A DNA stretch of 64,000 bases from the NCBI GenBank assembly GCA_947488765.1, contig CANLAE010000001.1, forward strand, positions 355,947-419,946, in the 5' to 3' direction. The translations under genes and the position numbers were made by a program. The notes beneath the pieces were generated by a model that did no database searches, had not been told where the DNA came from, and was given only the letters and a program-made list of their open reading frames with translations. This document shows, piece by piece, positions 8,336-17,109 of the stretch (position 1 is its first letter; every line of letters starts with the position of its first letter). This DNA is from Chitinophagaceae bacterium (GTDB lineage Bacteria > Bacteroidota > Bacteroidia > Chitinophagales > Chitinophagaceae).

Positions 8336-10147
8336 ATGGAAATACGCAACATTGCCATTATTGCTCACGTAGATCATGGCAAAACAACTTTGGTAGACAG
8401 AATTTTACATGCAACAAAAGTTTTTCGTGACAATCAGGAAACAGGTGAATTAATCATGGATAGCAATGATTTAGAAAAAGAACGTGGTATTACTATCTTT
8501 TCTAAAAACGCTGCTGTAACTTATAAAGACATTAAAATCAATGTAATTGATACACCGGGACATAGCGACTTTGGTGGTGAAGTAGAACGTGTATTGAAAA
8601 TGGCTGATGGGGTTATTTTATTGGTTGATGCTTTTGAAGGCCCAATGCCTCAAACTCGTTTTGTATTGCAAAAGGCATTACAACTTAAGCTAAAGCCTAT
8701 CGTTGTAATTAATAAAGTTGATAAACCAAACTGTCGTCCTGATGAAGTACATGATGCAGTTTTTGAACTGTTTTTTAACTTAGATGCAACTGAAGAGCAA
8801 TTGGATTTCCCTACTTTTTATGGTAGTGGTAAAAATGGGTGGTTTAATGATAGCCTTACTCAAACAGAAGATATTATGCCATTAATGGATGGTATTGTTA
8901 AATATGTTCCGGCTCCAATAATTGACGAAGGAACTTTGCAAATGCAAATTACTTCATTAGATTATTCTTCTTTCTTAGGAAGAATTGCAATTGGAAAAGT
9001 AACACGTGGCAGTATCAAAGAAGCTCAGCCAATTGCATTGGTTCAAGCTGATGGAAGTATTAAGAAAAGTCGTGTTAAAGAATTATATGTATTTGAAGGA
9101 ATGGGCAAACGTCGTGTAACAGAAGTACTTTGCGGCGATTTGTGTGCGGTTGTAGGGTTGGAAGATTTTGGTATTGGTGATACAATTTGTGATGCAGAAT
9201 TTCCGGATGCATTACCAATCATTAGTGTTGATGAACCAACAATGAGCATGACTTTCAGCATCAACAATTCACCGTTTTTTGGTAAAGATGGTAAGTTTGT
9301 AACATCTCGTCACTTGCGTGACAGATTGATGAAAGAAACAGAAAAAAATCTTGCATTAAGAGTTGAGGATACAGACAGTGCAGACAGCTTTTTAGTGTTT
9401 GGTCGTGGAATCTTACACCTTGGCGTTTTGGTTGAAACCATGCGTAGAGAAGGATATGAATTGACTGTTGGAAATCCTCAGGTTTTGGTAAAACAAATCG
9501 ATGGAAAAAAACATGAGCCTTTTGAAATATTGGTGGTTGATGTTCCTAGTGAGTTCAGCGGTAAAGTAATTGACCTGGTTACGCAACGTAAAGGTGAAAT
9601 GTTGATCATGGAAAGTAAAGGTGAAATGCAACATTTAGAGTTTGATATTCCTTCTCGTGGATTAATTGGGTTACGTTCTCAAATGCTTACAGGAACTGCA
9701 GGTGAAGCTGTAATGGCACATCGCTTTAATGAATACAAACCTTGGAAAGGTCCAATTCCGGGAAGAAACAATGGTGTATTAATTTCTAAGTTTGGTGGCA
9801 CTACAACTGCTTATTCTATTGATAAATTACAAGACAGAGGTACTTTCTTCATTGAACCAAGAGAAGAAGTGTATGTTGGTCAAATTATTGCCGAACATAT
9901 TAAGCCGGGAGATTTGAATGTAAATTCAGTAGAAGAGAAAAAACTAACCAATCACCGTGCAAGTGGTAGTGATGACAGCGTTCGTATTACTCCTAAAACA
10001 CAGTTTACACTGGAAGAGTGTATGGAATACATTCAACAAGATGAGTGTATTGAAGTTACGCCTAAAAATATCAGAATGCGTAAAACTGTATTGGATGAAA
10101 ATGAAAGAAATAAAATAAGTAAAAGCATGAAATCAGAAGCATCTTAA
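8336..10147 (+). CDS. typA: Translational GTPase TypA/BipA
   Basis: This 603-residue protein is the standard length for TypA/BipA, a ribosome-associated GTPase related to EF-G and LepA that helps 50S assembly and growth under stress. The GTPase motifs are intact: [10 protein letters not shown] (residues 10-19), the switch I region ending RGITI, DTPGH, and NKVD. EF-Tu domain II and two EF-G-like domains follow, and the BipA-specific C-terminal part includes GALIG-like [10 protein letters not shown] and the NHRASGSDD block. It is transcribed alone between a good promoter and a strong hairpin terminator. Confidence 0.97.
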   Translation: MEIRNIAIIAHVDHGKTTLVDRILHATKVFRDNQETGELIMDSNDLEKERGITIFSKNAAVTYKDIKINVIDTPGHSDFGGEVERVLKMADGVILLVDAFEGPMPQTRFVLQKALQLKLKPIVVINKVDKPNCRPDEVHDAVFELFFNLDATEEQLDFPTFYGSGKNGWFNDSLTQTEDIMPLMDGIVKYVPAPIIDEGTLQMQITSLDYSSFLGRIAIGKVTRGSIKEAQPIALVQADGSIKKSRVKELYVFEGMGKRRVTEVLCGDLCAVVGLEDFGIGDTICDAEFPDALPIISVDEPTMSMTFSINNSPFFGKDGKFVTSRHLRDRLMKETEKNLALRVEDTDSADSFLVFGRGILHLGVLVETMRREGYELTVGNPQVLVKQIDGKKHEPFEILVVDVPSEFSGKVIDLVTQRKGEMLIMESKGEMQHLEFDIPSRGLIGLRSQMLTGTAGEAVMAHRFNEYKPWKGPIPGRNNGVLISKFGGTTTAYSIDKLQDRGTFFIEPREEVYVGQIIAEHIKPGDLNVNSVEEKKLTNHRASGSDDSVRITPKTQFTLEECMEYIQQDECIEVTPKNIRMRKTVLDENERNKISKSMKSEAS

Positions 10148-10165
10148 TTTATTTTTCAAAAATAC

Positions 10166-10202
10166 AAATGCCCTATAATGTTGAGTTATAGGGCATTTTT
10201 TG
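10166..10202 (+). terminator. Rho-independent terminator after typA
   Basis: The 13-base arm AAATGCCCTATAA (10166-10178) pairs with TTATAGGGCATTT (10186-10198) around a 7-base loop and runs into a T tract. The A-rich left flank means it could also act for mtgA on the other strand. Confidence 0.85.
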
Positions 10203-10220
10203 TGCGATTAACATTTTCAA

Positions 10221-10940
10221 TTATTTTATGATAGCCATTAAATCTTCATCATCTTCTATTAAAGCCATTTGATGCACTATTTGAGCGTAACGCCATGAAA
10301 CCCTGTTACTCATTGGCACAACAGTAAATATTTTAGGGTTGGGCAAACAAGCAATAATCATTGCAGCTTCAGAACGGGTTAATTTTTTTGCCGGTTTATG
10401 AAAATAATTTTGTGCAGCAGCCTCAACACCAAAGATGCCGGGCCCCATTTCAATACTATTTAGGTAAATTTCTAAAATTCTTTGCTTTCCCCAAACCCAT
10501 TCTATCATCTGTGTAAAATAAAATTCAGGAATTTTTCTAATTACTCCACCTCCTTGCCACAAGAAAATATTTTTTGCAGTTTGTTGAGATATCGTACTTG
10601 CGCCACCGCCTAAAGGGATTTTGGATTTTTTATTCTTTTTAGTTTTTCTTGGTTTGAAACTTTTTTCAATTGCATCCCAATCAAATCCATTGTGGTCGGC
10701 AAATAATTGGTCTTCGCTTGCAATAGCTGCCAGCTTTATGTTGTAGCCCATTGCATCATAGCTGATAAAATCTCTTTTTAAACCATAACCAAATGTATTA
10801 CTGATTTGAGTGATAGTAATTGGCGGCATTACCCATTTGCATACGACTAGGTACAACAATGATGAAACAAACATTATGATGAATGCTTTTTTTATAAACT
10901 GCCACACTCGTTGCATACTTTTTTTGAATTGTATTGCCAT
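10221..10940 (-). CDS. mtgA: Monofunctional biosynthetic peptidoglycan transglycosylase
   Basis: The 239-residue protein is a family-51 glycosyltransferase without a transpeptidase domain, so it polymerises lipid II into glycan strands. An N-terminal membrane anchor (about residues 15-35) places the domain in the periplasm. The key blocks are SEDQLFADHNGFDW, with the catalytic glutamate in ASEDQLF, GGASTISQQTAKN, a KILE-like QRILEIYLN, and EMGPGIFGVEAAAQNYF. It converges with typA and is followed upstream by corA, 81 bases away. Confidence 0.93.
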   Translation of the reverse strand: MAIQFKKSMQRVWQFIKKAFIIMFVSSLLYLVVCKWVMPPITITQISNTFGYGLKRDFISYDAMGYNIKLAAIASEDQLFADHNGFDWDAIEKSFKPRKTKKNKKSKIPLGGGASTISQQTAKNIFLWQGGGVIRKIPEFYFTQMIEWVWGKQRILEIYLNSIEMGPGIFGVEAAAQNYFHKPAKKLTRSEAAMIIACLPNPKIFTVVPMSNRVSWRYAQIVHQMALIEDDEDLMAIIK

Positions 10941-11021
10941 GATGCCAAATTAGTGATAGAAGTATTCAAAATAAAAAAGATTTTCTAAAATGAAAAGTCT
11001 TGATTGTGATGGCAATGCCAA

Positions 11022-12119
11022 TTAAAACCAACCGCGCCGTTTAAAAAAATATACCATTAATAGTGGAAAAATCAACATAAGTCCGATAGCCATATAAAAC
11101 CCATATGCTTGATGTGCAATGGGTATCACTTCGAAATTCATTCCGAAAATACCGCCAATTACAGTTGCTGGTGCAAGAAGGCAGGTAACAATTGTCATCA
11201 CTTTCATCACTTCATTCATTTTCAAATTAACATTGCTTAAATAAAGATCTTGTAAGTTCATCATCATATCTCTGTAGTTCTCGGCAAATTCATTGGCTTG
11301 TAAAATATGGTCATGTACATCTTTAAAATACTTATTGGTTTTTATATCAATTAACTGACTGTCACTTCTAATAAAGCCGTTAATTAAGTCTCTTACAGGT
11401 GCTACATTTCTTTTTAAAACAATCAGTTCCTTTCTCAAATCATTAATTTCTGCTAAGGTTCTTTTATTGCTGTTGCGAATAATTTTTTCTTCCAATAATT
11501 CTATTCTTTCTCCTAGTTTTTCCATTACAATAAAATAATGGTCTACAATCATATCCAACATGGCATAACATAAATAATCTGCGCTGCTTTGTCTAAGCTT
11601 ACTATTTTTTATTTTTAGTTTTTCTCTTAAACTATTAAACACATCTCTATTTGCATCTTCTTGAAAAGAGATAACTGTATCTTTTGTAAGTACAATGCTT
11701 ATTTGTTCTTGCTCTACATCACCCGTTTTTTCATTAAAATAAAGCATATTTAAAAGACAGAATAATATATTATCTATCTCGTCCATTTTTGGTCGTTGAC
11801 CTACGCTCAAAATATCCTCAGCAATTAGATAATGTATGTTGTAATCGCTGCAAATAGCCTCTACATCTGTCTTGCGGATGCCATCAATATTTATCCATGT
11901 TATATGTCCATTGTTTTTATATGGCGTGCATACTTTAATATCAGAAATTGATTGATGTTCTAATATTTCAGAGGTATAATCAAATACTTCAATGACAAGG
12001 TTTTCGGCTTCTTTTCTTTCAACAGGCAAAGTTGGATTTACCTGAAAAATATCTCTTGTTCTTTTGGTATCGAACAAAGAAAATAAATTGAAATAAGGTA
12101 GGTATTTATTTTTTTGCAT
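11022..12119 (-). CDS. corA: CorA-family magnesium/cobalt transporter
   Basis: The 365-residue protein has the CorA layout: a large cytoplasmic N-terminal alpha/beta funnel, a long helix rich in charged residues (about 200-300), and two membrane helices at the C-terminus. The first helix ends in the invariant GMN selectivity motif (FGMNFEV), and the chain closes with basic residues (FKRRGWF). CorA pentamers let Mg2+ (and often Co2+ or Ni2+) into the cell. It lies beside merC, SCO and a Fur-like regulator, giving a metal-themed cluster, but the 77-base gap to merC leaves co-transcription open. Confidence 0.93.
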   Translation of the reverse strand: MQKNKYLPYFNLFSLFDTKRTRDIFQVNPTLPVERKEAENLVIEVFDYTSEILEHQSISDIKVCTPYKNNGHITWINIDGIRKTDVEAICSDYNIHYLIAEDILSVGQRPKMDEIDNILFCLLNMLYFNEKTGDVEQEQISIVLTKDTVISFQEDANRDVFNSLREKLKIKNSKLRQSSADYLCYAMLDMIVDHYFIVMEKLGERIELLEEKIIRNSNKRTLAEINDLRKELIVLKRNVAPVRDLINGFIRSDSQLIDIKTNKYFKDVHDHILQANEFAENYRDMMMNLQDLYLSNVNLKMNEVMKVMTIVTCLLAPATVIGGIFGMNFEVIPIAHQAYGFYMAIGLMLIFPLLMVYFFKRRGWF

Positions 12120-12196
12120 ACTTGAAGATAATGAACCACAATAAATTAATTCATTTCTAGATGAATTTTATTTATCATCAATATTTTCAAATTTGA

Positions 12197-12589
12197 TTAA
12201 TGATTACAGTCTTCTTTATGGGCATGATTGTGTATTCTGCAAAATCGAAAGTTGATAAAATGTGCAGTAATGATAAGTATTACGGCGGGTATCAGGAGCC
12301 ATATTTGTTGATTATGCCACCATTGTTTTGCAAACAGCAATACAAATCCAATGCTGAAAATGCTGAGTGGAAAATAGCTGTGATGGTGCTTTTTAAATCC
12401 ATGGTACAATGAATAAACGCCTATTACAAAGGCGATGATTATCATGAAATATTCAAAGTAAATGTTGTCAATAATATTGATGCCGAATAATGGTAAACTA
12501 CTCAATAATAAAGGCAAAATAGCACAGTGTATTGCACAAGCTACAGATGTTACAATTCCTAAAGCATCCCAGTTTATTTTAAATTTCAT
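12197..12589 (-). CDS. MerC-domain membrane protein
   Basis: This is a 130-residue protein with four hydrophobic segments. The first helix holds the MerC cysteine pair in SVACAIHCAILP, and histidine-rich ends (FKKHHHS and the tail RIHNHAHKED) could bind metal. MerC-type proteins were described as mercuric ion uptake proteins, but in Bacteroidota they occur without other mer genes and are probably involved in general thiol-metal handling; that is inference. The gene is transcribed divergently from SCO-fur, with a repeated TGCAA motif in between. Confidence 0.8.
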   Translation of the reverse strand: MKFKINWDALGIVTSVACAIHCAILPLLLSSLPLFGINIIDNIYFEYFMIIIAFVIGVYSLYHGFKKHHHSYFPLSIFSIGFVLLFAKQWWHNQQIWLLIPAVILIITAHFINFRFCRIHNHAHKEDCNH

Positions 12590-12595
12590 AAAGTA

Positions 12596-12626
12596 TGCAA
12601 ATATAATAATTGCAATTTTGTTGCAA
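12596..12626. promoter_or_regulatory. Candidate metal-regulator operator with three TGCAA/TTGCAA motifs
   Basis: TGCAA (12596-12600), TTGCAA (12610-12615) and TTGCAA (12621-12626) lie between divergent merC and sco genes. The first two form an inverted repeat TGCAA-N9-TTGCA, and TTGCAA is itself a palindrome. The Fur-like gene downstream of sco is the obvious candidate to bind here, but this is inference. Confidence 0.35.
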
Positions 12627-12684
12627 AAATTTTTCTATTCTTACCAATATCAACTAAAGCTATTGTATTTTTGTTACTACAATT

Positions 12685-13335
12685 ATGAATAAGAAATTAC
12701 TTTTTTACCTTGGTTTTTTTGCTTTGTTGGTTTTGGCATTCTGGGCAATGCTTGCAAAGTACACCGATACTTTTAACCAGAGCTATTTGCCTAAACGTGG
12801 TAATGTGCAGGTATTTTCATTTTTCAATCAGGAAGGGGTTTCATTTTCTAATGATGATATCAAAGGAAAAGTATGTGTAGTGGAATATTTTTTTACCACA
12901 TGCCCAAGTGTTTGTCCGAGAATGAATAACAACATGAAAAAGATTTATGAGGCATATAAAGATGAACCTGATTTTTTAATACTGTCACACACCTGTAATC
13001 CAAAACAAGATTCTGTGGCTACAATCAAACGCTTTGCAGATTCTATGCAAGTAGATGGAAGAAAATGGATTTTTTTAACAGGAAGAAAAGACAGCTTATA
13101 CAATATGGCAAGGTTTAGTTACGGAATTGATGATCCCAAAAATCAGGTTGCAGATATAAATGATGATTTTATGCATTCGCAATTTTTTGCTTTGGTAGAT
13201 AAGCAAGGAATTGTAAGAGGACAGGTATATGATGGATTGAAAGAAGATGAATTAAAAAAACTCAAAAAAGACATTAAAAGTTTGTTAGAGGAAAAAGCAG
13301 TAGGTAAAAATTTTTCAAATAATATGTTCAACTAA
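12685..13335 (+). CDS. SCO1/SenC-family copper chaperone-like thioredoxin-fold protein
   Basis: The 216-residue protein has an N-terminal membrane anchor (about residues 5-24) and a periplasmic thioredoxin fold with the SCO copper site: CPSVC (C73 and C77) and a histidine in DDFMHSQF (about residue 161). SCO proteins deliver copper or reduce the CuA-site cysteines of cytochrome c oxidase, or act as thiol-redox sensors. A heme A synthase gene elsewhere in the window fits an aa3-type oxidase in this organism. The next gene, a Fur-family regulator, begins 6 bases after the stop codon, indicating one operon. Confidence 0.88.
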   Translation: MNKKLLFYLGFFALLVLAFWAMLAKYTDTFNQSYLPKRGNVQVFSFFNQEGVSFSNDDIKGKVCVVEYFFTTCPSVCPRMNNNMKKIYEAYKDEPDFLILSHTCNPKQDSVATIKRFADSMQVDGRKWIFLTGRKDSLYNMARFSYGIDDPKNQVADINDDFMHSQFFALVDKQGIVRGQVYDGLKEDELKKLKKDIKSLLEEKAVGKNFSNNMFN

Positions 13336-13341
13336 TTGAGT

Positions 13342-13758
13342 ATGAAAGGTGCATCACTTGAAATATTAAAACACAATCATCTTAGTGTTACTGAAAGCAG
13401 AAAAAAAATTCTTGATTTGTTTTTGGCAAATATTGGCGCATTGGCTCATGCGGATATTGAAAAAAATACTGGAGTACAATTTGACAGGGTAACTATTTAC
13501 AGAACGCTGCAAACATTTGTAGACAAAGGAATTATTCATACAATACCAACTGCCGACAATTCTGTTTTATATGCATTATGTAAAGATGAATGTGAGCAAG
13601 GACATCATCACGATAACCACATTCATTTCATCTGTGATACTTGTAATATCACTATTTGCATGGATCATATCACGATTCCAGTATTAAAGTTGCCTAAAGG
13701 GTTTGCACCAAAACGCAGTGATGTTGTTGTAAGTGGAATTTGTAATCGTTGTAATTAA
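13342..13758 (+). CDS. Fur-family metal-dependent transcriptional regulator
   Basis: This 138-residue protein has the Fur layout: an N-terminal winged helix (RKKILDLFL, then FDRVTIYRTLQTFVDKGI as the recognition helix) and a C-terminal metal/dimer domain with GHHHDNHIHFICDTC and a final CNRC. The two CxxC pairs make a structural zinc site, and the histidine cluster makes the regulatory site. Whether it senses iron, zinc, or peroxide cannot be told. I use the ATG at 13342 rather than the TTG at 13336. Its position in an operon with SCO and opposite MerC points to thiophilic or respiratory metals. Confidence 0.88.
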   Translation: MKGASLEILKHNHLSVTESRKKILDLFLANIGALAHADIEKNTGVQFDRVTIYRTLQTFVDKGIIHTIPTADNSVLYALCKDECEQGHHHDNHIHFICDTCNITICMDHITIPVLKLPKGFAPKRSDVVVSGICNRCN

Positions 13759-13791
13759 TGCATTTTTTCTTGTACAATTAATATACTTTTC

Positions 13792-14766
13792 ATGATTTTA
13801 GTTACCGGCGCTAGTGGATTAGTTGGTTCTCATTTAATTCAGCAATTGGTTGCACAAAATAAAAAGGTAAGAGCTTTGTATTGTAATACATTGCCGGCAG
13901 CCAACAGTAATGAAAATATAGAATGGATGCAGGCTGATATTTTAGATGTGGTTGCTTTGGAAAATGCAATGAAAGGCGTAATGCAGGTATTTCATTGTGC
14001 AGCAATAGTATCATTTAATCCCAAGAAAAAGCAGCAGTTACATCAAACCAATATTCAAGGAACAGCCAATATTGTAAATGCCTGTATAGAAGCCAATGTA
14101 CAAAAACTTTTATTTGTAAGTTCTGTTGCAGCACTCGGTAGAATCAGAGAAGGAAAGGCAATTGATGAAACAATGAATTGGTCTGAAGAAACAAGTAATA
14201 GTGAATATGGCAAAACCAAATATTTGGCTGAAATGGAAGTGTGGCGTGGTATTGGCGAAGGCTTGAATGCTGTAATTGTAAATCCAAGTATTATTTTAGG
14301 AAGTGGCGATTGGCATAAAGGATCCTCTGAAATTTTTAAATCTGCGTATGATGAATTTCCCTGGTATACAGAAGGTACAACGGGTTTTGTTGATGTGCAA
14401 GATGTAGTAAGGGCAATGCTTTTATTAATGGAAAGCGATATCAGTGCACAACGTTTTATACTGAGTGGTGATACCGCTACTTATAAAAATCTATTTACGC
14501 TGATTGCATCCGGATTTAATAAAAAGCCTCCTTATAAAAAAGTTACGCCAATAATTGCTGCACTTGTATGGCGCTGGGAAGCAATTAAATCAATGGTTAC
14601 AGGGATTGAACCATTGTTGACAAAAGAAACAGCAAAAACTGCTCAAGCAAAAGTTAGTTTTGATAATACCAAGCTTAAGAAGCAAATCAGTGATTTTTCT
14701 TATACGCCATTAGAAACATCAATCAATAGAATTTGTATGGAGTTAAAGCAAATCCATCAACTGTAA
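13792..14766 (+). CDS. NAD(P)-dependent epimerase/reductase of the extended SDR family
   Basis: The 324-residue protein has the extended short-chain dehydrogenase fold. The dinucleotide motif TGASGLVGSHL is at the N-terminus, VFHCAAIVS follows, and the catalytic Ser and YxxxK are in SSVAAL and EYGKTKYLAE. It most resembles dihydroflavonol-4-reductase-like proteins of bacteria, whose substrates are usually unknown. The gene begins 33 bases after the Fur-like gene on the same strand, so readthrough is possible. It ends back to back with lpxD; the two stop codons abut. Confidence 0.82.
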   Translation: MILVTGASGLVGSHLIQQLVAQNKKVRALYCNTLPAANSNENIEWMQADILDVVALENAMKGVMQVFHCAAIVSFNPKKKQQLHQTNIQGTANIVNACIEANVQKLLFVSSVAALGRIREGKAIDETMNWSEETSNSEYGKTKYLAEMEVWRGIGEGLNAVIVNPSIILGSGDWHKGSSEIFKSAYDEFPWYTEGTTGFVDVQDVVRAMLLLMESDISAQRFILSGDTATYKNLFTLIASGFNKKPPYKKVTPIIAALVWRWEAIKSMVTGIEPLLTKETAKTAQAKVSFDNTKLKKQISDFSYTPLETSINRICMELKQIHQL

Positions 14767-15714
14767 TTATAATTCCATAACTTTTTTCCATAACTCAGGA
14801 ATACGTTTTATCCAAACCAATTCTCTTCTTTTAATCGAAGCATCTTCTGCAGGATAACCGAAGTATACTTTACCGCCTTTTAAAGATGAAGGAACGCCAC
14901 TTTGTGCTAGTACTACTGCATTTGCGCCAATCGTTAATGTTTTGCTCACACCTACCTGTCCCCAAAGAGTTACGCCATCTTCAATAATAGTTGCACCTGC
15001 AATTCCAACTTGTGCAGCAAACAAACAATTTTTACCAACAACGGTATCATGACCAATATGAACCATGTTATCCATTTTAGTGCCACTACCAATAATTGTA
15101 CTTGCTGTTACGCCTCTGTCAATTGTACAACCCGCACCAATCTCTACATCATCTTGTATAATTACTTTGCCGCAGCTCACCATTTTTTTATACCATATTG
15201 CTCTGGTCTTTTTTGTGTTGTAATAAAATGCATCACTGCCAATTACACTGCCCGATTGAATTACAACATTATCTCCAATTTCACTGTAATCTAAAATTGA
15301 AACATTTGGATGTATCAAACAATTCTTTCCAATTTTTACATGATTGCCAATAAATGTGTTTGGCATAATATAACTTCCTTCGCCAATTATTGAAGTACTA
15401 CTAATACTATTTGATTGAGGTACAAACGGACGAAAATGCTGAACGATTTTTAAATAAGCATCAAATGGTTCAGCAACAACTAATATTGTTTTGCCTGTTG
15501 GTATTGTTACATCTTTCGTATTAATTATGATAAAGGTTGCATTGCTTTCAAGACACTTGCTATAATACTTTGGATGATCTACAAAACACAAGTCTCCAGT
15601 CTCAACTTTGTGTATTTCATTGATACCTGTTGTAAAGGCGTCTGTATTTCCTACAATTTCAGCATCAATTAAATTAGCAATCCATTGTATGGCTATCGGC
15701 GATGGAAAATTCAT
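14767..15714 (-). CDS. lpxD: UDP-3-O-(3-hydroxyacyl)glucosamine N-acyltransferase
   Basis: The 315-residue protein has an N-terminal uridine-binding LpxD domain (residues 1-95; GDLCFVDHPKYY is the typical stretch) and then a left-handed beta-helix made of hexapeptide repeats such as IGEGSY, IGNHVK, IGKNCL and IGDNVV. The catalytic histidine is in HIGHDTVVG. LpxD adds the second hydroxyacyl chain in lipid A synthesis. It is not beside lpxC, fabZ or lpxA here, and Bacteroidota often carry a second LpxD-like gene, so it could be a paralogue. The ATG at 15714 is chosen; a longer frame to 15753 begins with low-complexity residues. Confidence 0.85.
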   Translation of the reverse strand: MNFPSPIAIQWIANLIDAEIVGNTDAFTTGINEIHKVETGDLCFVDHPKYYSKCLESNATFIIINTKDVTIPTGKTILVVAEPFDAYLKIVQHFRPFVPQSNSISSTSIIGEGSYIMPNTFIGNHVKIGKNCLIHPNVSILDYSEIGDNVVIQSGSVIGSDAFYYNTKKTRAIWYKKMVSCGKVIIQDDVEIGAGCTIDRGVTASTIIGSGTKMDNMVHIGHDTVVGKNCLFAAQVGIAGATIIEDGVTLWGQVGVSKTLTIGANAVVLAQSGVPSSLKGGKVYFGYPAEDASIKRRELVWIKRIPELWKKVMEL

Positions 15715-16257
15715 GATAGTTGTTTTAGCAAATGTAGTGTTGTAATTGTACAATATTTATTGTGGTATTATTTTGGCAAAATAATCATTGACACAAAATA
15801 ATGACAGAAATACTTTTTATTTACATTTAAAATATACAGTACCTCAATAAGTGTAACTGAATATTCACAAGGTTGTCAGCCCAATAGAATAACAATTTAT
15901 TTGTTTATAATTATGAAAGATATATTAGGATTTGAAAATAATTTTTTTAGTTCATTATCAATTTATTTTCTTTAACCCTTTCAAGCAACTGCTACATTTC
16001 AATTTTTAATTTCTTATATGCCGGCATAGCTCTAAAAAATAATTTTTTCTTTTGATCTTTTCTTTACAATATTTTTTATTTTTTTCTTGTAAAATCGTAG
16101 AAAAATGAAATAATTTTTTATTTTATTAAATAATTTATTTACGCCTAAATCCTTTGTTCATAATAGTTTCAGACAATGATAGTGTTTTTGTTTTTTAATT
16201 TTATCATGAGTTTAAGATTCAGATTTGTATTTGTTTGTTATTTTTTACTCAATCGCT

Positions 16258-16412
16258 ATTCACACTCTTAAAAAAAATGTGAATAAAATTCTTTGACTTT
16301 TTTTTTGTTGCAGTCAAAAGTCTATTTAATATTGTGTAGGGAAATTTATTTCCCATTACTTACTAACCCATCTATATACAAAGTGTCGCCCTTGCGGCAC
16401 TTTTTGTTTTTT
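16258..16412 (+). ncRNA. Candidate small RNA: three hairpins followed by a terminator
   Basis: Reading the plus strand, three stems occur in order: ATTCACA/TGTGAAT (16258-16284), TTTGACT/AGTCAAA (16292-16318) and GGGAAA/TTTCCC (16339-16354). A terminator hairpin follows at 16380-16403 with a T tract. No coding frame precedes the terminator on this strand for more than 600 bases, so something untranslated probably ends here. The true 5' end is not visible; a 6S-like or other sRNA is possible but unproven. Confidence 0.35.
16380..16412 (+). terminator. Rho-independent terminator, orphan
   Basis: AAAGTGTCGC (16380-16389) pairs with GCGGCACTTT (16394-16403), with one T-G wobble and a CCTT loop, followed by TTGTTTTTT. 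It points rightward and has no gene upstream on the plus strand. Confidence 0.75.
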
Positions 16413-16549
16413 CAGAAATATTTTTTTAATTAGCCTAAGTATCATTGTTCTTAAATGTTATAAAGGCTTAGTATGGTTAATGTATCATCAATTTACAACT
16501 CAAACTTTCCTACATTCACATCTTTAAATTATTTGTAAAACAATAAACT

Positions 16550-16747
16550 ATGGAAACAAATTCACCAGTTGTAAATATTGAAATCAAACCAGGCGGTCCA
16601 ATATTAATCAAATCAACTATTACAATTAAACATGTAGATGGTGCAGAAGAAATTAAAACGGGCGTAACTGCATTATGCCGTTGCGGTGCTTCTGCCAATA
16701 AGCCTTTCTGTGATGGAGCACACAAAAAAATTGACTTCAAGGATTAA
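16550..16747 (+). CDS. CDGSH-type iron-sulfur protein
   Basis: This 65-residue protein is almost entirely a CDGSH iron-sulfur domain: CRC (C43, C45), then PFCDGAH with C54 and H58 giving the three-Cys one-His set that holds a labile [2Fe-2S] cluster. Bacterial CDGSH proteins are small, cytoplasmic and of largely unknown role in redox or iron-sulfur sensing. A single gene with its own A-rich leader; the stop lies 4 bases from the convergent SUI1-type gene. Confidence 0.88.
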   Translation: METNSPVVNIEIKPGGPILIKSTITIKHVDGAEEIKTGVTALCRCGASANKPFCDGAHKKIDFKD

Positions 16748-16751
16748 GCAT

Positions 16752-17099
16752 TTATCCTCCTGCTTTTTTAGAATTGGTGTAATCATTCTTCAACAACCAT
16801 TGTAATATCTTTTCTCTTTGGTCTCCTTGAATAATGATTTCACCATTTTTTGTTGTGCCACCCGTACCACAAAAGGTTTTCAATTTTTTCCCAAGTGTTT
16901 CCAAATCACTTTCATTTCCAATGAAACCGAAAACGATTGTAGCAGCTTTTCCACCTCTGTGTTTTGTTTCTAATTGAACCCTTAATTTTTGTTTATTGGG
17001 AGCTAATGTTTCTTGTACGGCTTCATCATTTTGTAATTTAAAATCAGGGTTGGTGCTAAATACAAATCCATTACCTATTGGCTTTATTTTTTTATTCAT
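16752..17099 (-). CDS. SUI1/YciH-type translation initiation factor-like protein
   Basis: The 115-residue protein has a basic N-terminal tail and a SUI1/eIF1-like domain (about residues 35-110): VQLETKHRGGKAATIV, then KLKTFCGTGGTTKNGEIIIQGDQ, the most conserved block of the family. In eukaryotes SUI1 checks start codons; bacterial YciH is thought to favour discrimination against non-canonical initiation, though its physiological role is unsettled. It starts 10 bases after nadC ends on the same strand, suggesting co-transcription. Confidence 0.9.
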   Translation of the reverse strand: MNKKIKPIGNGFVFSTNPDFKLQNDEAVQETLAPNKQKLRVQLETKHRGGKAATIVFGFIGNESDLETLGKKLKTFCGTGGTTKNGEIIIQGDQREKILQWLLKNDYTNSKKAGG

Positions 17100-17109
17100 A
17101 ATGACTGTT

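Larger units (their letters stand above)
15715..16549. other. Long AT-rich intergenic region without a gene
   Basis: About 835 bases contain no frame longer than a few tens of codons that looks like protein. The sequence is strongly A/T-rich with many T runs. Recognisable items are a 12-base perfect palindrome TATGCCGGCATA (16017-16028), a chain of hairpins at 16258-16354, and a strong terminator at 16380-16412. I saw no DnaA boxes, tRNA features or transposase remnants. The likeliest content is one small RNA gene plus the 5' regions of the flanking genes. Confidence 0.6.

Noticed and set aside
12200..12412. Open frame on the plus strand inside merC
   Set aside because: Antisense shadow of a recognised membrane protein gene.
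15715..16549. Possible replication origin in the AT-rich region
   Set aside because: No DnaA boxes, no dnaA or other origin-linked genes nearby; AT richness alone is common in intergenic DNA of this genome.
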